A DNA stretch of 64,000 bases, taken from the NCBI GenBank assembly GCA_022414725.1, contig CM039462.1, forward strand, positions 60,429,428 through 60,493,427. Direction: 5' to 3'. The position numbers were made by a program, and so were the translations under genes. This stretch comes from Microglena sp. YARC. Its lineage: Eukaryota > Chlorophyta > Chlorophyceae > Chlamydomonadales > Chlamydomonadaceae. Of the stretch, positions 1 through 43,700 are shown piece by piece. Below the pieces are notes generated by a model. That model ran no database searches and had not been told where the DNA came from. It worked only from the letters and a program-made list of their open reading frames with translations. Position 1 is the stretch's first letter. Every line of letters starts with the position of its first letter.

Positions 1-829
1 ACCAACACCTCACCCTCACCAACCTTGAACCCACCCGCACTCACCAACAAATACGATATCTGTCTGTTGGGGGGATTCGGACGGCGTGACAGTTGCTATA
101 TTCACCCACCCTACTCACCAACACATCACCAACCCTAAACCCAGCCGCACTCACCAACACCTCACCCTCACCAACCTTGAACCCACCCGCACTCACCAAC
201 AAATACGATATCTGTCTGTTGGGGGGATTCGGACGGCGTGACAGTTGCTATATTCACCCACCCTACTCACCAACACATCACCAACCCTAAACCCAGCCGC
301 ACTCACCAACACCTCACCCTCACCAACCTTGAACCCACCTGCACTCACCAACAAATACGATATCTGTCTGTTGGGGGGATTCGGACGGCGTGACAGTTGC
401 TATATTCACCCACCCTACTCACCAACACATCACCAACCCTAAACCCAGCCGCACTCACCAGCACCTCACCCTCACCAACCTTGAACCCACCTGCACTCAC
501 CAACAAATACGATATCTGTCTGTTGGGGGGATTCGGACGGCGTGACAGTTGCTATATTCACCCACCCTACTCACCAACACATCACCAACCCTAAACCCAG
601 CCGCACTCACCAACACCTTACCCTCACCAACCCTGAACCTACCCGCACTCACCAACAAATACGATATCTGTCTGTTGGGGGGATTCGAACGTGGTGGCAG
701 TCGCTGTTTTCAATCCTGTGCGCATGGGGCAATTACATCATAACACCAACACCTCACCCTCATCAACCCTTAACCCACCCACACTCACCAACACCTCACC
801 CTCACCAACCCTAAACCACCCTCACTCAC
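1..829. repeat. 152-bp tandem array in intron, echo of the exon 830-1017 donor end
   Basis: At least four head-to-tail 152-bp units occupy about 48-655, followed by degenerate copies to 829. Each unit contains a segment (for example 46-80, 198-232, 350-384) matching the 3' end and donor of the real exon, where the plus strand reads caacaaatacgat followed by the ctgtct segment. The copies have lost most of the rest of the exon. The copy nearest the exon (654-722) is the best preserved and keeps the tggtggcagtcgctgttttc block. The ORFs seen here are by-products of the repeat, not genes. Confidence 0.85.
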
Positions 830-1017
830 CAACAAATACGATGTCTGTCTCTTGGGGGATTCGAACGTGGTGGCAGTCGCTGTTTTCAATCCCGTGGGCA
901 TGAGGCATGTAGGTCCCACCGGTGCTGGCATTGAGTGGTCCAGAGGTGGTGAAGAACTGGAGCTTGTGCTGCTTTTCAGCTGTTGTTAAGTACTTGCGCA
1001 GAATGAGCTCCACCCAT
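830..1017 (-). CDS. SGNH hydrolase gene, exon with block II region
   Basis: Internal exon of 188 nt. The acceptor is ttttcgcag before 1017 and the donor is GTGAGT after 830. It enters in phase 2, completing the Arg of SYPR, and leaves after the first base of a Gly codon. It encodes WVELILRKYL, then LQFFTTSGPLNASTGGTY, and ends IPQETDIVFV, the strand that precedes the Asn-containing block III in SGNH enzymes. The intron downstream (1-829) is filled by copies of this exon's donor end. Confidence 0.75.
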
Positions 1018-1151
1018 CTGCGAAAAGGTGGAGGGGGATGGGTGGGTGGGTAGGCCGAAGGATGGGTGGGTGGGTGGGATTGCGGGTGGGTGGATGGATC
1101 GTTAAGGAGTGGGTGAGTGACAGTTTGTGTGTGAGTTTGCGATTGTTTATC

Positions 1152-1190
<39 letters not shown>

Positions 1191-2150
1191 ATGGGTGTGC
1201 ATGTGTGATCTTGCTAACCTACAATTGTGTTAATAGCTACCCATACCTTGGGTATGACAAGCCAGTCTCTGTCCCGCTTGCTGAGCTATAGGTGATCTGA
1301 CCCCCCAATTACGCTTGTTTGTATGTGTATGTTTGTGTATGTATGTGTGTGATTATAAGTGTGTGTTTGTGTGAGTGTTACCTAAACTCGAATTGTTTCA
1401 ATAGCTTGTACCTTGGATATGACAAGCCAGTCTCTGTCCCGCTTGCTGCTCCATGGGTGATCTGACCCCCAATGAAATATAGAATTACGCTCGTGTGTGC
1501 TTGTATGTGTGTGTATGAATATAAGAATGCGTGTGTGTGAGTGTAAGTATGTGCATGTGTGTGAGTATAAGTCTGTGTGTGTGTGAGAGTATAAGTCTGT
1601 GTGTGTGTGAGAGTGCTAGTATGTGTGTGTGTGAGAGTACAAGTGTGAGTGTGTTTGTGTGTGCGTGTGTGTGTGTTTGCTAACCTCTAATTGTGTTAAT
1701 TACTCGTACCTTGGATATGACAAGCCAGTCTCTGTCCCGCTTGCTGAGCCATGGGTGATCTGACCCCCAATGAAGCTGACAGTCAAGGGCTCATGGTCGC
1801 ATGACTGGATGTAACGCTCAAGGGCAGCTCGCAAGCGGGTTGGGTTGCCGACCATGGAGTGACTTGCCTGGAGGGGGGGTGGGGGTGGGGGGGGATTGGT
1901 GGGGTTGGGTTGGGTTGGGTTGGGTTGGGTTGGGTTGGGTTGGGTTGGGTTGGGTTGGGTTGGGTTGGGTTGCCGACCATGGAGTGACTTGCCTGGAGGG
2001 GGGGGGGGGGGGGGGGGGGAATTGGGGGTTGGGTGGGTGGGGAGGGGGGGGGGATTCGTGTTGTGATGTGATGTGTTGTGATGAGTTGTGTTGTGTTGTG
2101 TTGAGTTGTGTTGTGTTGAGTTGTGTTGTGTTGTGTTGTGTTGTGTTGTG

Positions 2151-2198
<48 letters not shown>

Positions 2199-5100
2199 TC
2201 ATATATTGTACACGTGTAAATACCTATGTGTGTGACCCAAAGCCAAGCCAGGGCATACTTGACTTCGGTTGAACAAATGACCCAAAATAAATACAATGCA
2301 GATACCTGCAGATATAGATAAAAATTATATATCACAATAGTATAAAAACACTTGAGATTTAGACAAACACCACACACACACACACACCTACCTTTCTTTC
2401 CCCGTTGCTAGTGAACCAAGTGTATGGTTGGTCCACATGTGATACAACAGAAAAACACTTGAGATTTAGACAGACACCACACACACACACACACCTACCT
2501 TTCTTTCCTCGTTGCTAGTGAACCAAGTGTATGGTTGTTCCACATGTGATACAACAGAAAAACTCTTGAGAAGTAGACGGACACCACACAAACATACACA
2601 CCTACCTTTCTTTCCTCGTTGCTAGTGAACCAAGTGTAAGGTTGTTCCACATGAGACTCCATGTCTTCTAGATCTTTCTCCACATATCGTTTCAAAGCTC
2701 CATTGCCTAGCGTGGTCTCTTTTGCCTGTTTAGTATCAGTGGGAGGTGGCAGGGGTGAAGATGTGTGGGTGGGTGAGTGAGTGTGTGTGTGTGTGTGTGG
2801 GGTGGGGGTGGGGGGGGGGGGGGGTCAAAGCTCCAGTGCCTAGCGTGGTCTCTTTTGGAGGTGACAGGGGTAAGGATGTGCAGGTGGGTGGGTGGGTGGG
2901 TGGGGGTAGGGGAGAGGGAGGGGGGGGTTACATCCTGGCATTCCTGTCTCAGCTGAACTCAATGTTCTCAAACACCCTACCATTACGACCTGGACAAGTC
3001 TTTGAACAGTATAATCTGCTTGCTGTGCTCCCTAGTTTCTGTGGGTATCGCTTGGGGGAGTTGGAATTGGAAGAAGATGGTGAAAAGCGGTTGTGACTTG
3101 GCGGAAAAACCATGAACAATTCAAACTCAAACCATTCAAATTCAAATTCTACCATTGTGCACTCTATTACGCAGCCACTTGGACATAACCCAAACACGTA
3201 TAGTTGTAGGTTCTCCACACTCTCTTGCACTCTTATTTTAGGTGCTGCTCACAATTATTTTGTGTGGGTGGGTGGGTGGGTGGGTGCGCGTGTGGGTGCG
3301 TGGGTGGGTGCGTGGGTGGGTGGGGGTGTGGGGGGGGTAGCTTGACCACTGCCAGTTGTACATTGTCACCTGGATTTCCCTCACCCAGTATTCCATTTCA
3401 TACATCCCATTATTCCTCTCCCCCATGCACTCTATGTTCTCACACAGCAAACCATAATGCTGCATGCACTCTATTACGAAGCCACTTGGACATATCTCTA
3501 ACACACCTATGAATTTCACACTCTCTTGTACTCCGCACTCTTCTCCTTTTCTCGTCTATTTTTCCGTCTACCACTTTATACATCCCACTATTCATCTTAT
3601 TCATGCTTTTTATGTCCTCACACACCAAAACATAATGCACTTAATTACGCAGCCACTTGGCCAAATCCACACTCTTCCCTTCGTGCCGTCTATTTTCTGT
3701 AAACCCCAGTCTACCGCTTAAGACATCCCACTATTCATCTCAAAAATGCATTCAATGTTCTCACACACCAAACCATAATGCTGCGCTCTATTGCGCTGCC
3801 AGTTGGACATATCTCAAACACCCCAAGGAACTCCACACTGACTTGTACTCCGCACTCTTGTCTTTTCGTTTTCTATTTTTTTGTCTACCCCAGTCTACCA
3901 CTTCATACATCCCACTATTCATCGCTCCCATGCACTCAATGTTGTCACACACCAAACCACAATGCTGCACTCTATTATGCAGCCACTTGGGCATATCGCA
4001 AACACGCCTATGAATTCCACACTCTCTTGTACTCCACACTCTTCTTTTTGTGTCTCCTATTTTCTGTCTACCCCAGTCTACCACTTTAGACATCCCACTA
4101 TTCATCTCAAACACCAAACCATAATGCTGCACTCTATTACGCAGTCACTTGGACATACCTAAAACACACCAAGGAGCTCCACACTCTCTTGCACTCAGCA
4201 CTCTTCTCCTTTTGTCGTCTATTGTTTTAGTCTACCCCAGTCTACCACTTCATACATCCCACTATTCATCGCCCCCATGCACTCAATGTTGTCACACACC
4301 AAACCATAATGCTGCACTCTATTATGCAGCCACTTGGACATATCTCAAACACCCCAACGAACTCCACACTCTCTTGTACTCAGCACTCTTCTCCTTTTGC
4401 CGTGTATTTTTCCGTCTACCCCAGTCTACCACTTAATTCATCTCACTATTCATCTCAAGCGTGCAATCAATGTTCACACACACCCGGCCATTATGCACTC
4501 CATTGCACAGCCAGTTGGACACATCCCACACAAGCTTAGGAAATCCACACTCCATTGAAGTCTTCTTATTTTGTTTTCTGTTTTTTCCTCTCCCCCAGTC
4601 TACCACGTACATCCCACTAAGCCTATCCCCCACACACCCAGCCGTTGTGCACTCCATTACGCAGCCAGTTGGACACATCCCACACGAGCTTAGGAAATCC
4701 ACCTTCCATTGTAGTCTTCTTGTTTTGCTTTCAGTTTTTTTGTCTCCCCCAGTCTACCAATGCCCTGGACGGGAATTGAACCCAGGCGGAATATATCTAA
4801 GCTCTTATGTCAGAAATACTGTGCCCAATGCACTCATAATCTGATCAGCAGTATAGCTGACACATGCATCCCACTAATCCTCTCTCCCACACACTGCATG
4901 CTCACACACAGCCTGCTATTATGCACTCTACTACTCAACCAGTTGGATACATCTCACGCAAGCCTAGGAACTGCAAATTTGGTTACAGCACTATTGCCAA
5001 GCCGAGGCTTGCAGCATGGCGATTTCAAACCCGAACTCAAAGTGGTCTGAGATATTGAACATGCGCATGCGCTCGGTAGTTACTTCTTACAGGCAACGCG

Positions 5101-5318
5101 CTGGTATGCATCTGAATAATGCGCGCTCTAGTGTACTCGTGCTAAGAGTCGCTGCCGTGCGCCGGTGGGATAAAGCGAATTCGAATTCTTACCTGGTACT
5201 GCTCCTGGACAGTCGCTCCATACTGAACGCATATTACAGGCTCCTGCAGATTGACGGCAGCAACTAGCAGCGGCACAGAAAGTAGCAGCAGAGCTGTGCT
5301 CAAAAATGGACTCCACAT
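830..5318 (-). CDS. secreted SGNH/GDSL-type hydrolase gene (5' part, spliced, runs off left edge)
   Basis: Spliced minus-strand gene assembled from visible splice sites. Exon 1 (5193-5318) has a hydrophobic signal peptide and ends in phase 0. Exons at 2606-2725, 1710-1867 and 830-1017 join in compatible phases (0, 0, 2, then 1). The joined protein has the SGNH layout. Block I is FIGGQITHGSA, with Gly-Gly in the position of the usual G-D-S or G-G-S and Gln where the catalytic Ser is expected. Then comes SYPRWVE, then a block II-like GGTY region, then ETDIVFV, as before block III. These proteins usually act as secreted esterases or acetyl-esterases on glycans or lipids. One or more exons between 2726 and 5192 are not resolved. 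Block III, block V and the stop lie outside the window. The substrate cannot be inferred. The Gln in block I could mean a lost nucleophile or a divergent site. Confidence 0.68.
1018..1709. repeat. intron with poly-G, GT-rich tracts and two donor-end echoes
   Basis: The intron lies between two SGNH exons. It holds a 34-base G run at 1156-1189 and GT-rich low-complexity sequence (1310-1375 and 1490-1680). Two decayed copies of the 3' end of the next exon occur at about 1235-1300 and 1405-1478, both recognisable from the gacaagccagtctctgtccc block that is coding at 1719-1738. No independent gene is visible. Confidence 0.8.
1710..1867 (-). CDS. SGNH hydrolase gene, exon with block I (nucleophile region)
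   Basis: Internal exon of 158 nt, with acceptor cctccag before 1867 and donor GTACGAGT after 1710. It reads ASHSMVGNPTRLRAAL at the start, then HEPLTVSFIGGQITHGSA, then TETGLSYPR, ending in phase 2. The hydrophobic strand plus GG-x-IT-x-G is the first conserved block of SGNH hydrolases. Gln occupies the usual Ser position, which is unusual. The GGCAACCCAACCCGC stretch in the exon is the apparent seed of the TGGGT pentanucleotide array just upstream. Confidence 0.75.
1868..2605. repeat. intron with TGGGT and TTGTG arrays, poly-G and exon-edge echoes
   Basis: From the exon side there is a TGGGT pentanucleotide array (about 1896-1971), a second copy of the exon's first bases and acceptor (1970-2000), a degenerate TTGTG array (about 2055-2152) and a 43-base G run (2153-2195). 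Two copies of the next exon's donor end follow at about 2390-2445 and 2500-2550, both with cctacctttctttcc next to a CA microsatellite. All of these derive from flanking splice-site sequence. No gene is visible. Confidence 0.8.
2606..2725 (-). CDS. SGNH hydrolase gene, exon upstream of block I
   Basis: A 120-nt exon of 40 codons, phase 0 at both ends, with acceptor taaacag and donor GTAGGT. It starts AKETTLGNGALKRYVEKDLE and ends FTSNEERK. It shows no recognised motif and probably forms a linker between the signal peptide and the SGNH core. Acceptor-side copies lie upstream (about 2827-2875) and donor-side copies downstream (2390-2550), which supports a real exon flanked by echoes. Confidence 0.6.
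2726..5192. repeat. intron(s) with about ten degenerate ~190-bp repeats (3160-4980)
   Basis: From about 3160 to 4980, units of roughly 170-200 bp repeat. Each has a core of tgttctcacacaccaaacca, then cactctattacgcagccac, then ttggacatatctcaaac, followed by a pyrimidine-rich part ending in cccagtctaccac. The segment around 2955-3015 shares the gttctcaaacaccctaccat core. It may be the edge of an unresolved exon from which the array arose, but I could not assign its splice sites. GT-rich tracts lie at 2765-2825, 2880-2930 and 3260-3340. The small ORFs here are repeat shadows. Confidence 0.7.
5193..5318 (-). CDS. SGNH hydrolase gene, exon 1 with signal peptide
   Basis: Starts at ATG 5318 and encodes 42 codons to a consensus donor (CAG then GTAAGAATT) in phase 0. 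The N-terminus is MWSPFLSTALLLLSVP, a short polar start followed by a long Leu/Val-rich core and Ala-rich cleavage region (LVAAVN). This is a textbook secretory signal, so the mature enzyme should be extracellular or luminal. The ATG is the first in this frame and directly precedes the hydrophobic core. Confidence 0.68.
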
Positions 5319-7388
5319 TCGCAGGTCAACTCAACTCAACGAAAGACTAGGGCACGCGTATTCAAGGACTATCGGTACGCTGGCATGGTCGAGATATAAA
5401 TGGAGAGGACGAGTGGGCGAATGATAAGAAGGTGAGCGCCAGGGTGGACTCCAGGGTGGACTCCGGCAGCTGTCGGATTGTGGGCCAGTTGTGCGCACGG
5501 GAACACACGCTACGGACGCTACGCGGTGTTTCATCTGACCAGCTTCGACGTAGTTGACGGTGACTCGTACTTGCAGGGCGACGGTACATTTCGCTGGAAG
5601 CCCATGTGACTGGCTGGCTTTGGCATCAGTGAGGGCTCTTTATCTCCAGCCCATCATGGGCATGTTATATTCTGACGAGGGAAGGTGCCAGTCTCATCGG
5701 CCGGGCCTGGTGATCTATTTCCGGTATGCGACATTCAAATGGTTTAGTCATCGAACCAATTGCGACCTTTGTCTAGGTAGCCACGAGGCATGCTTGGGGG
5801 ATGCATAGGTGTCACCTACAATTGGGGGGAAGGGCTAGCTAGACCTCATGGGCATCATGAGGACTCCCTACCTAGGCATGCCTTAATAGGTGTGCCTAGG
5901 CAGTGCCATGTGGCATATTTGCAAGTATGTGGCCTATTGTGCACACCTAGCAGCTCTACCTCATACGGATGTGTACTCTCTGCATCCCTCAAACATAGCT
6001 TCAAATTGAAATTGAAATTGAAATTGTTACATCCGAGTAATGCGCCACTCTCAGGACGTGAAGTTAAGGACACCACTGCGTAAGCCGGAGCTAGCAGTAG
6101 TCACCATATAGCTTCAAACTTAGTCCGTTAAATTGTACTGTTTAGTTACAGTCTAGATGAGTAGATGTGTGTGGAATGTAAATTTACATCCAATTTGAGG
6201 CGCGGGAATACAAGGAGCAGCTAGCAAAAGGATGGCTATGCAGCACATCATAAATTAATTGTCAAGTGGCCTAACTGCAACCCATGCCCAACGTTATGGA
6301 TCCATCTCCACATGAGATATACAAAAACATAAATGGGCTTAAACCTTGCGGACCCTAGTCCAAGGCTATCACCACTTTGGTCAGCCGAGGATAATATTTA
6401 GGGGCCCTGATTTGTGTAAAACGACTTGCACATATTAAGATATTGGTTACATCCATGAAATGCGTAAAATCATGGGAAATAAATCGAGTTCACCTGGAGC
6501 TCACGATAACTTCAAGATCAGTTATATCGAATGACCTGGAAAAATAAAAAATATTATCAGACGTATCTTATTATAATATCTACCAGAACTGTCTCTGAGG
6601 TTATCTAGATATTTGCCGTATCTTACTAAAACACGGCTGACTGAAATGTGAATTGACTGGCGACTGAAATGTTACTAAGGTATCTCGTTTTTTTAGCAGA
6701 CGAGACCAGTCATGACTCCATGCAGAGACCAGTCTCTGACTCCATGTATGGGCCGCCAGGTACGGTACGGTACTTCGGAACCTGGAGTGAACGAGTTGCT
6801 GCGGTATGCAATTTCTTGGCTGGATCACCAGGTGCATCTCATTTTCTTGTTCTCTTCAAACTTACCCGATATTTTCCTCGGCTTTCCTATTCTTGACTCC
6901 CTGCCATTTGTTGTTGCTACAAAAACACGCGTTAAAAATAACGGCAACATTTCGAGTTGAAATACTGACTGGTCCTTCCGAGTTGAGCATCTCGCGATTT
7001 CCTTTTGTGATTTTATGTTTCCTCTTCCTCTGCAAATGCAGTTCTATCATTTTGCCTCTTGCTAGATCTAGCTGTTCGCCCCAAAACAAGGGAGGAGGAG
7101 CCATTCCCTTACACCTCCCCGCCAAGATAATATCCCAGACGTCTGTAGCCAAACGCTTCCTGGATCCCGACTTCCTGTGGCTTCGAGCTACCTGTAATTT
7201 ACAACTAAGGCCGCTGCTGACCATGTTGCTGCATAAAATTGGCATAGACGCATGCACAAGCCAGTTGTGAACTGTTTAGCCTAAGACAGTTGTAACGGGC
7301 TAACGGCCCGTAAGCGCAACCCTACCGCACGACCGGTACGATCTGATAGGCAAGGAGAAGTACACTCTAGGACAGAGCATCTGGCTCG
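5319..7388. other. spacer between two divergently transcribed genes
   Basis: About 2.07 kb separates the two start codons. I see no convincing ORF. Visible are a hexanucleotide run (6002-6026), short palindromic pieces around 5838-5920 (cctcatgggcatcatgagg and flanking cctaggca repeats) and otherwise unique AT-richer sequence. Promoters of both genes must lie here, but no clear TATA box could be assigned. Confidence 0.5.
6002..6026. repeat. AAATTG hexanucleotide repeat
   Basis: Four consecutive copies of the hexamer aaattg within the divergent-promoter spacer. Confidence 0.8.
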
Positions 7389-38838
<31,450 letters not shown>

Positions 38839-40754
38839 ATGCCGAAGATGGAAATATATACTAGAAGCAGCGAATATATATAGATGTATAGCTTTGCTTG
38901 GACGTTTGTACTTAGTGGATATATGGGCGTATGTCTTCATGAGTAGACAAATGGATAGCTGCCTGCAGGCTGCCTATATACTTGTACTTGAACTTAATTA
39001 GCTACATGGCTCCAGCCAGCAATTTGGCTGCTCGTCGTCTTTTGCTCGCTGTCTATCTATGGTTAATGGATATAGAGGAAATATATGGGATGCTTAGCGG
39101 ATGTACATGTGTAAGGATGCTTACATAGATATATATAGGTAGATCAATAAGTTAATGGATGCATACGTTAGTTTATTATGTATGTAATCTATCTTCTCGA
39201 ATCCTGATGTAATTGAGAAATGCTCCTAGAAAATATTCCTGGAAATGTGACCTATCTGACCACCGTGCCCAAACCGCCCTGCAAGCGAAGTACAGGCGAA
39301 AAGTCTCAGAAGACCGAACATTTCGCCTCATTACCGTGCACAAGCCGCCGTGCGTGGCGAGATGCTGTCGAAATATCTCAGAAGTCTGAGACATTTCGAC
39401 CGACAATCCGCCTAGGCGAAATGTAGGCGAAATGTCTCAGGATTCTGAGCTACACGCGACGCGGGTATAGGGCTTACCGCTAGAGTCAGAAGTGCCAGGT
39501 CATTAAAGGACTATGACTAATCGCGGACCCGCGTGCGTTCCGCGTGCATTCCGCTGCGCTCGTACGCATTTAGCGATCTGTCGACTTCCCCGAGTGACTA
39601 GGGCAGTGCGCCCGTCGTGCCGACGGCAGCCCCACCCGAGAGCAGCTTGATTCGTGCAAAACGGACACAGCGATGTAGGAATCAATGCGATGCCTTTCAG
39701 GTTTGCCCGAAGTGAGAGGGCAAGGGGAAATAGCATCCAGGGAGCATGCTGGGCGCAGTATCTCGCGAGCGGACCCTTCCCGCCCCACCGACTCATTAAC
39801 CCAATACTCGCTCGGTTCCTAAGAAGCAGACAGATTGCTGTCGGAATAAATGCGATGCCCATTAGCTATCAGCTATGCCCGCGCTGGAATTAAAGGGTAG
39901 GCGGAAAAAGCAGGGATCAGCTGTCAGTCAGATCTAGAGCTCCGGGGAAAATCCGCATACAGCGCAAAATTTGTAGGCATTGATGCCGGAAGCGAGTAGA
40001 AGGACGTCAAGCATTCAATTCAACAGCAGCAGTTGTCATCCTTGTGGAGGAATGGCTTCAGAGTGAGCGCTTATAAGCGACTGACGTTTGGTCAATACTG
40101 GTATTTAACATGTGCCTGTCGCTGATTCGAAGCTCCGAGTGCTGGTCCATGCTTGTGTAGATTGAAAGATTTAGCGAGGAGCATGATGCCGGGGAGCAAG
40201 CGATGGAAAAGCAGACAGCGAGAGAGGAAGAGTGGCAGCGCAGGAGGAGGAGAAACGAGTGCTGTGACGGGGAAGCTGCAAGGTTAGGTGTTTCAGCAAG
40301 AGCTAGCAGCGAAGTTAGTGGTGCGTGAGGGCGTAACAGCTAGCGAGCTCGAGGTTTCACGAAGCCATTTGACGAGGTTATTTCTTGGGGTACGTGGCCT
40401 CAACTTTCCCCAGCCCCTTTCGCCTCCCCCAGGATGACCTGGCTGGAATCTATCCAGCGTTGTCAACCAGCGTTCTGGTCAAGGCATGCTCCCATGCCAT
40501 GATGGGGATTTGGGATGCGCGATGCCTGAGCCAACAGTACGGCGATGCTAAACATTAATAATCGTTCTGCACGATGCTGCAGCAAGCGTTTGGGTCGACC
40601 GGAAACATTAATAATCGTGCATGAACGATGCCCAGGCCAAGGTTTCGCGAGCTCGAAAACATTACCCATCCAGACCTGAGAAAACGATGGACCATTTCGT
40701 AAGAAACATTAATAATCGTGCCTCCACGATTAATCGTGCTTAGGAAAATCGCTG
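38839..40754. other. intergenic region with small palindromic repeats
   Basis: No credible gene. At 39290-39450 three related palindromes (tctcagaagtctgaga type) alternate with acatttcgcc. At 39650-39870 a duplicated gaat-aa-tgcgatgcc segment occurs. At 40548-40740 three aaacattaataatcgt units are each followed by a short hairpin. ORFs here are short and overlap on both strands. Confidence 0.5.
40548..40740. repeat. three copies of a hairpin-bearing motif
   Basis: aacattaataatcgt at about 40550, 40603 and 40705. Each is followed by an inverted acgat after a 4-6-base loop (tctgc, gcatga, gcctcc contexts). The spacers differ, so selection or copying acts on the hairpin motif. Confidence 0.7.
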
Positions 40755-43700
40755 ATCTCATCCATGAGGAGGTCTTGTGATGCCTGATGCTGGGCTTGGG
40801 TAACATGCCGTGATACTCGAGCGCTGGGTAGGGGGATGGCAGCTGTTGTCCCAGTTCCGTCAGTGGAAGGATCAAATGTGGGTTTGTAAATTGCCTGCGA
40901 GCTAGCTTGTGTCTCTGCTTCTGGAGTTTGTCGGAAGCTGACTACTAGGGCTGCATTGTACCAGTCAGGTTCTGGTAGATCAGATTGCGCAGCTTGTGGA
41001 GCCTCTAGTTGTAGTGGCTGGTTGCTACGGCTGTGTTGATCATGGGGGTGTGAGGCATGTCGTCCGCTGGAGGGTTGCGAACGAAGTTCCTCACGAGTGA
41101 TGGGGTGTTCTGTACTCCGGTAGCCGCGTTACCGAGGGGTTGGAAGCACCGTCGTTAGTACTGACGGGGACGTCTCACCGTTCCGAGGGGTTGGACTTTC
41201 GGCCGGCAGTTGTGGAGTCGAGGCGAAAGGAGAGGGGTTGACCGGAGTCTCCTTCTGAAGTCCGGCAGACGGGGGTTGTCAATGCTCGGGGAGGGTACTG
41301 GAGGCGACCATAGGTAGACAGGTTTTCCGGAGTCGGTAACGACAAGGGCTTGGAGACGCCAGACTTTGAATCCGTGGAGGTTCTGGACAAGAGTTTGATA
41401 GTAGAATGAGTTACAATTTGTTCTAGGAACAATAGAAGATAAAACTGCGGTTTCTAAGTGAACGCGCAAGTGTCTACATAGCTTGCCGGAAAGGGTCGCA
41501 AGGTGGGATTGCAATGCACGACAGGGGTCAAGCGGTGCAAGAGCCTAAGATAATTATTCATGATGCGTGACAGTCGTATTGGATGTCGTGACGGGTTGGT
41601 GTCACGACCAAGGCCAACACTGCAAGGGGCAGGTGCGCAAGTAGCGCCTAGCAGTGACCTATCCCGACGACAGCATTGACGCACCTGGACAAGAGTTTGA
41701 TAGTAGAATAAGAGAGAATCGGTCGTCTCAATCGACTATCAACTCTTCTGTCCTTTAGGTACGATCGTAACTATGGCTTTGCATGTGCTGGCGAAAGGAG
41801 TTATGCTCAATGTCTTTCCCGGCACTGCATTATTTTGTCTCGTGTTTATGATAAGCGCCCGATAACAGTCTCGTGTTAAGACAAGCGCCAGCGTGTCACG
41901 CAAGCTGCGCTTGTGACGCGCCTGGCGCGTAAGTGTAACCGAGTATCCTAGGTAGCTGTGGTAGCTGGCCACTAGGCGGAAATGTATGGCGGGTTGACTC
42001 AGCCAGATCTGGGCTACCTGGGCACAGGTCTGGTCGGAGTCTGCTCTTGGTGTGTGTGTGCGTGTACAAGGTATTTCCCCTGCTTTTAGTGTTACGTAGG
42101 TAAACACGCAATCGCGTGTGACAGCTGTCACGGCTGTATGCGTGCTCCTAAGGATAGGTATGTTACCACTGCAATTCCCCCCCTTCACTACGGAATGGAG
42201 TGAGTGTAGTGAAAAAAGAGAAGTGGTAACGGGGAGAGTTGATTGTCATTCTGTTTAGAGAAAAAAAATCTGGAAATCTCTCCTTCCCCCCCCTGCTGCT
42301 GGTATCGAGCAGATGAGGTTGATGTTGCTGGATACACAAATAGGTATGTACAGAAGGTGTATCCATTCTGGTGTTGTAGTATGGTAAAGCAGGACTCACC
42401 ACCTAGTTTCCCCCCCCCCTCTGCACGGAGTGAAGAATAAAAGGTAGGTGGTGGGTATGTCGGAACGGAAAGGAACTAAAGCCATGTCTATTACTTAAAG
42501 AGGTAAAACCTTGATAGTCAACAAAGATCAAGTATGGGACCGCCGAATAAATCTGGAGGCATGTAATACAGTGGCCAGTAGAAAAAGTCGTGGTGTCCAA
42601 GTTGAAAGAAGTTGATGTAACTGGGCGAAAATCCTCATCTGGTCATATTGCAAGTGCTGACTGTCCCTCCTAGAGGCTTCCAGTCAGCAACCCAGTGGTG
42701 GCTGCAAACTTGTTTTGAAGTAAGTTTGGGATCGTGTTGCGTATATGTAACGCAACTCGGAACATGAAGCAAGAAAACAAAAGAACCCTAGAACTGTTGT
42801 GATCACTGGGACGTGTATTGTCCCAGGAATGAAGACGTATGTCCTCTTGTACCTCCCCCCCTCCCGCATGGATTAACAAACAAACATGACAACCTGTTGG
42901 CTAGTCGTAACTAGTCCATCTATCACAGGCACAAGGCATGTCTGGGTTATGCAAGCTGTCTGTCTGCTACACAGCCTGCATAACCAAACCAGACGGTGGG
43001 TATGGTGGGTTGTGTAAGAGTGTGTCTAGACCACTGGAACATGAGTTGTTGTGTGGGGTGATGTATTCCATGAATCGAGGACGCTTTGCCATGTAGTAGA
43101 TGGGAGGGGGGTTGGAAGCAAAGTCCAGGAAGGCTGAGGAGGGGTGGGCGCCATAGGTTTGTTAAACCTGACCCTTGGTCCATGGTGTGGTGGCATGTAG
43201 ACCATGTGAGTCAGGTGGGGTCCAGCGTTCAACGTCAGGTAGGCGACGAGTGAAAATATGGTAACATGCACTGGGTATGGGTATGCTCCATTAATGCGCC
43301 TGGTTTCCTCTACCCTGTTGAAAATTGTGATCAGGTCAGCTTGCTGGTGGTGCCAGGCAGCTTGGAGGAAGTGAATGCGTGTAGTGTACTGTTGGACAGA
43401 TTCAGTGGGGAGTTGAAGGACATGGCCTTGGGGGTTATCGAGGTCACCATAGTACCATGGGCCAAGACAGAGTAAATCATCTGCGAGGGGTGGTTGGCCA
43501 TTGTATCGCTGTGCCCAATGGGATGTGAAATTTGGTGCGTAACGGGGCAAGCAGTCCCATGTGAGTGCATGGGTGCTGTCACGATATTCCGCAGTGTTAA
43601 CCATCACCTGAGGTAGGAGGGAATGTAAGGAGTTGAGGTGAGCAATAGTGTGCTCATGTGTGGTACACTTCACAGGATGGGTTGTCCTCAGACGCCAGGA

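Noticed and set aside
1..900. Telomere-like ccaaccctaaaccc pieces at the left edge
   Set aside because: They occur once per 152-bp unit, not as a tandem telomeric array, and belong to the intron echo repeat.
4757..4850. tRNA-like sequence (minus-strand ggttcaattcc B-box motif, 4777-4787) within the 190-bp repeats
   Set aside because: A TPsiC-like arm is present, but no matching acceptor 5' strand or anticodon arm could be found on the same strand; treated as a chance or heavily decayed tRNA fragment.
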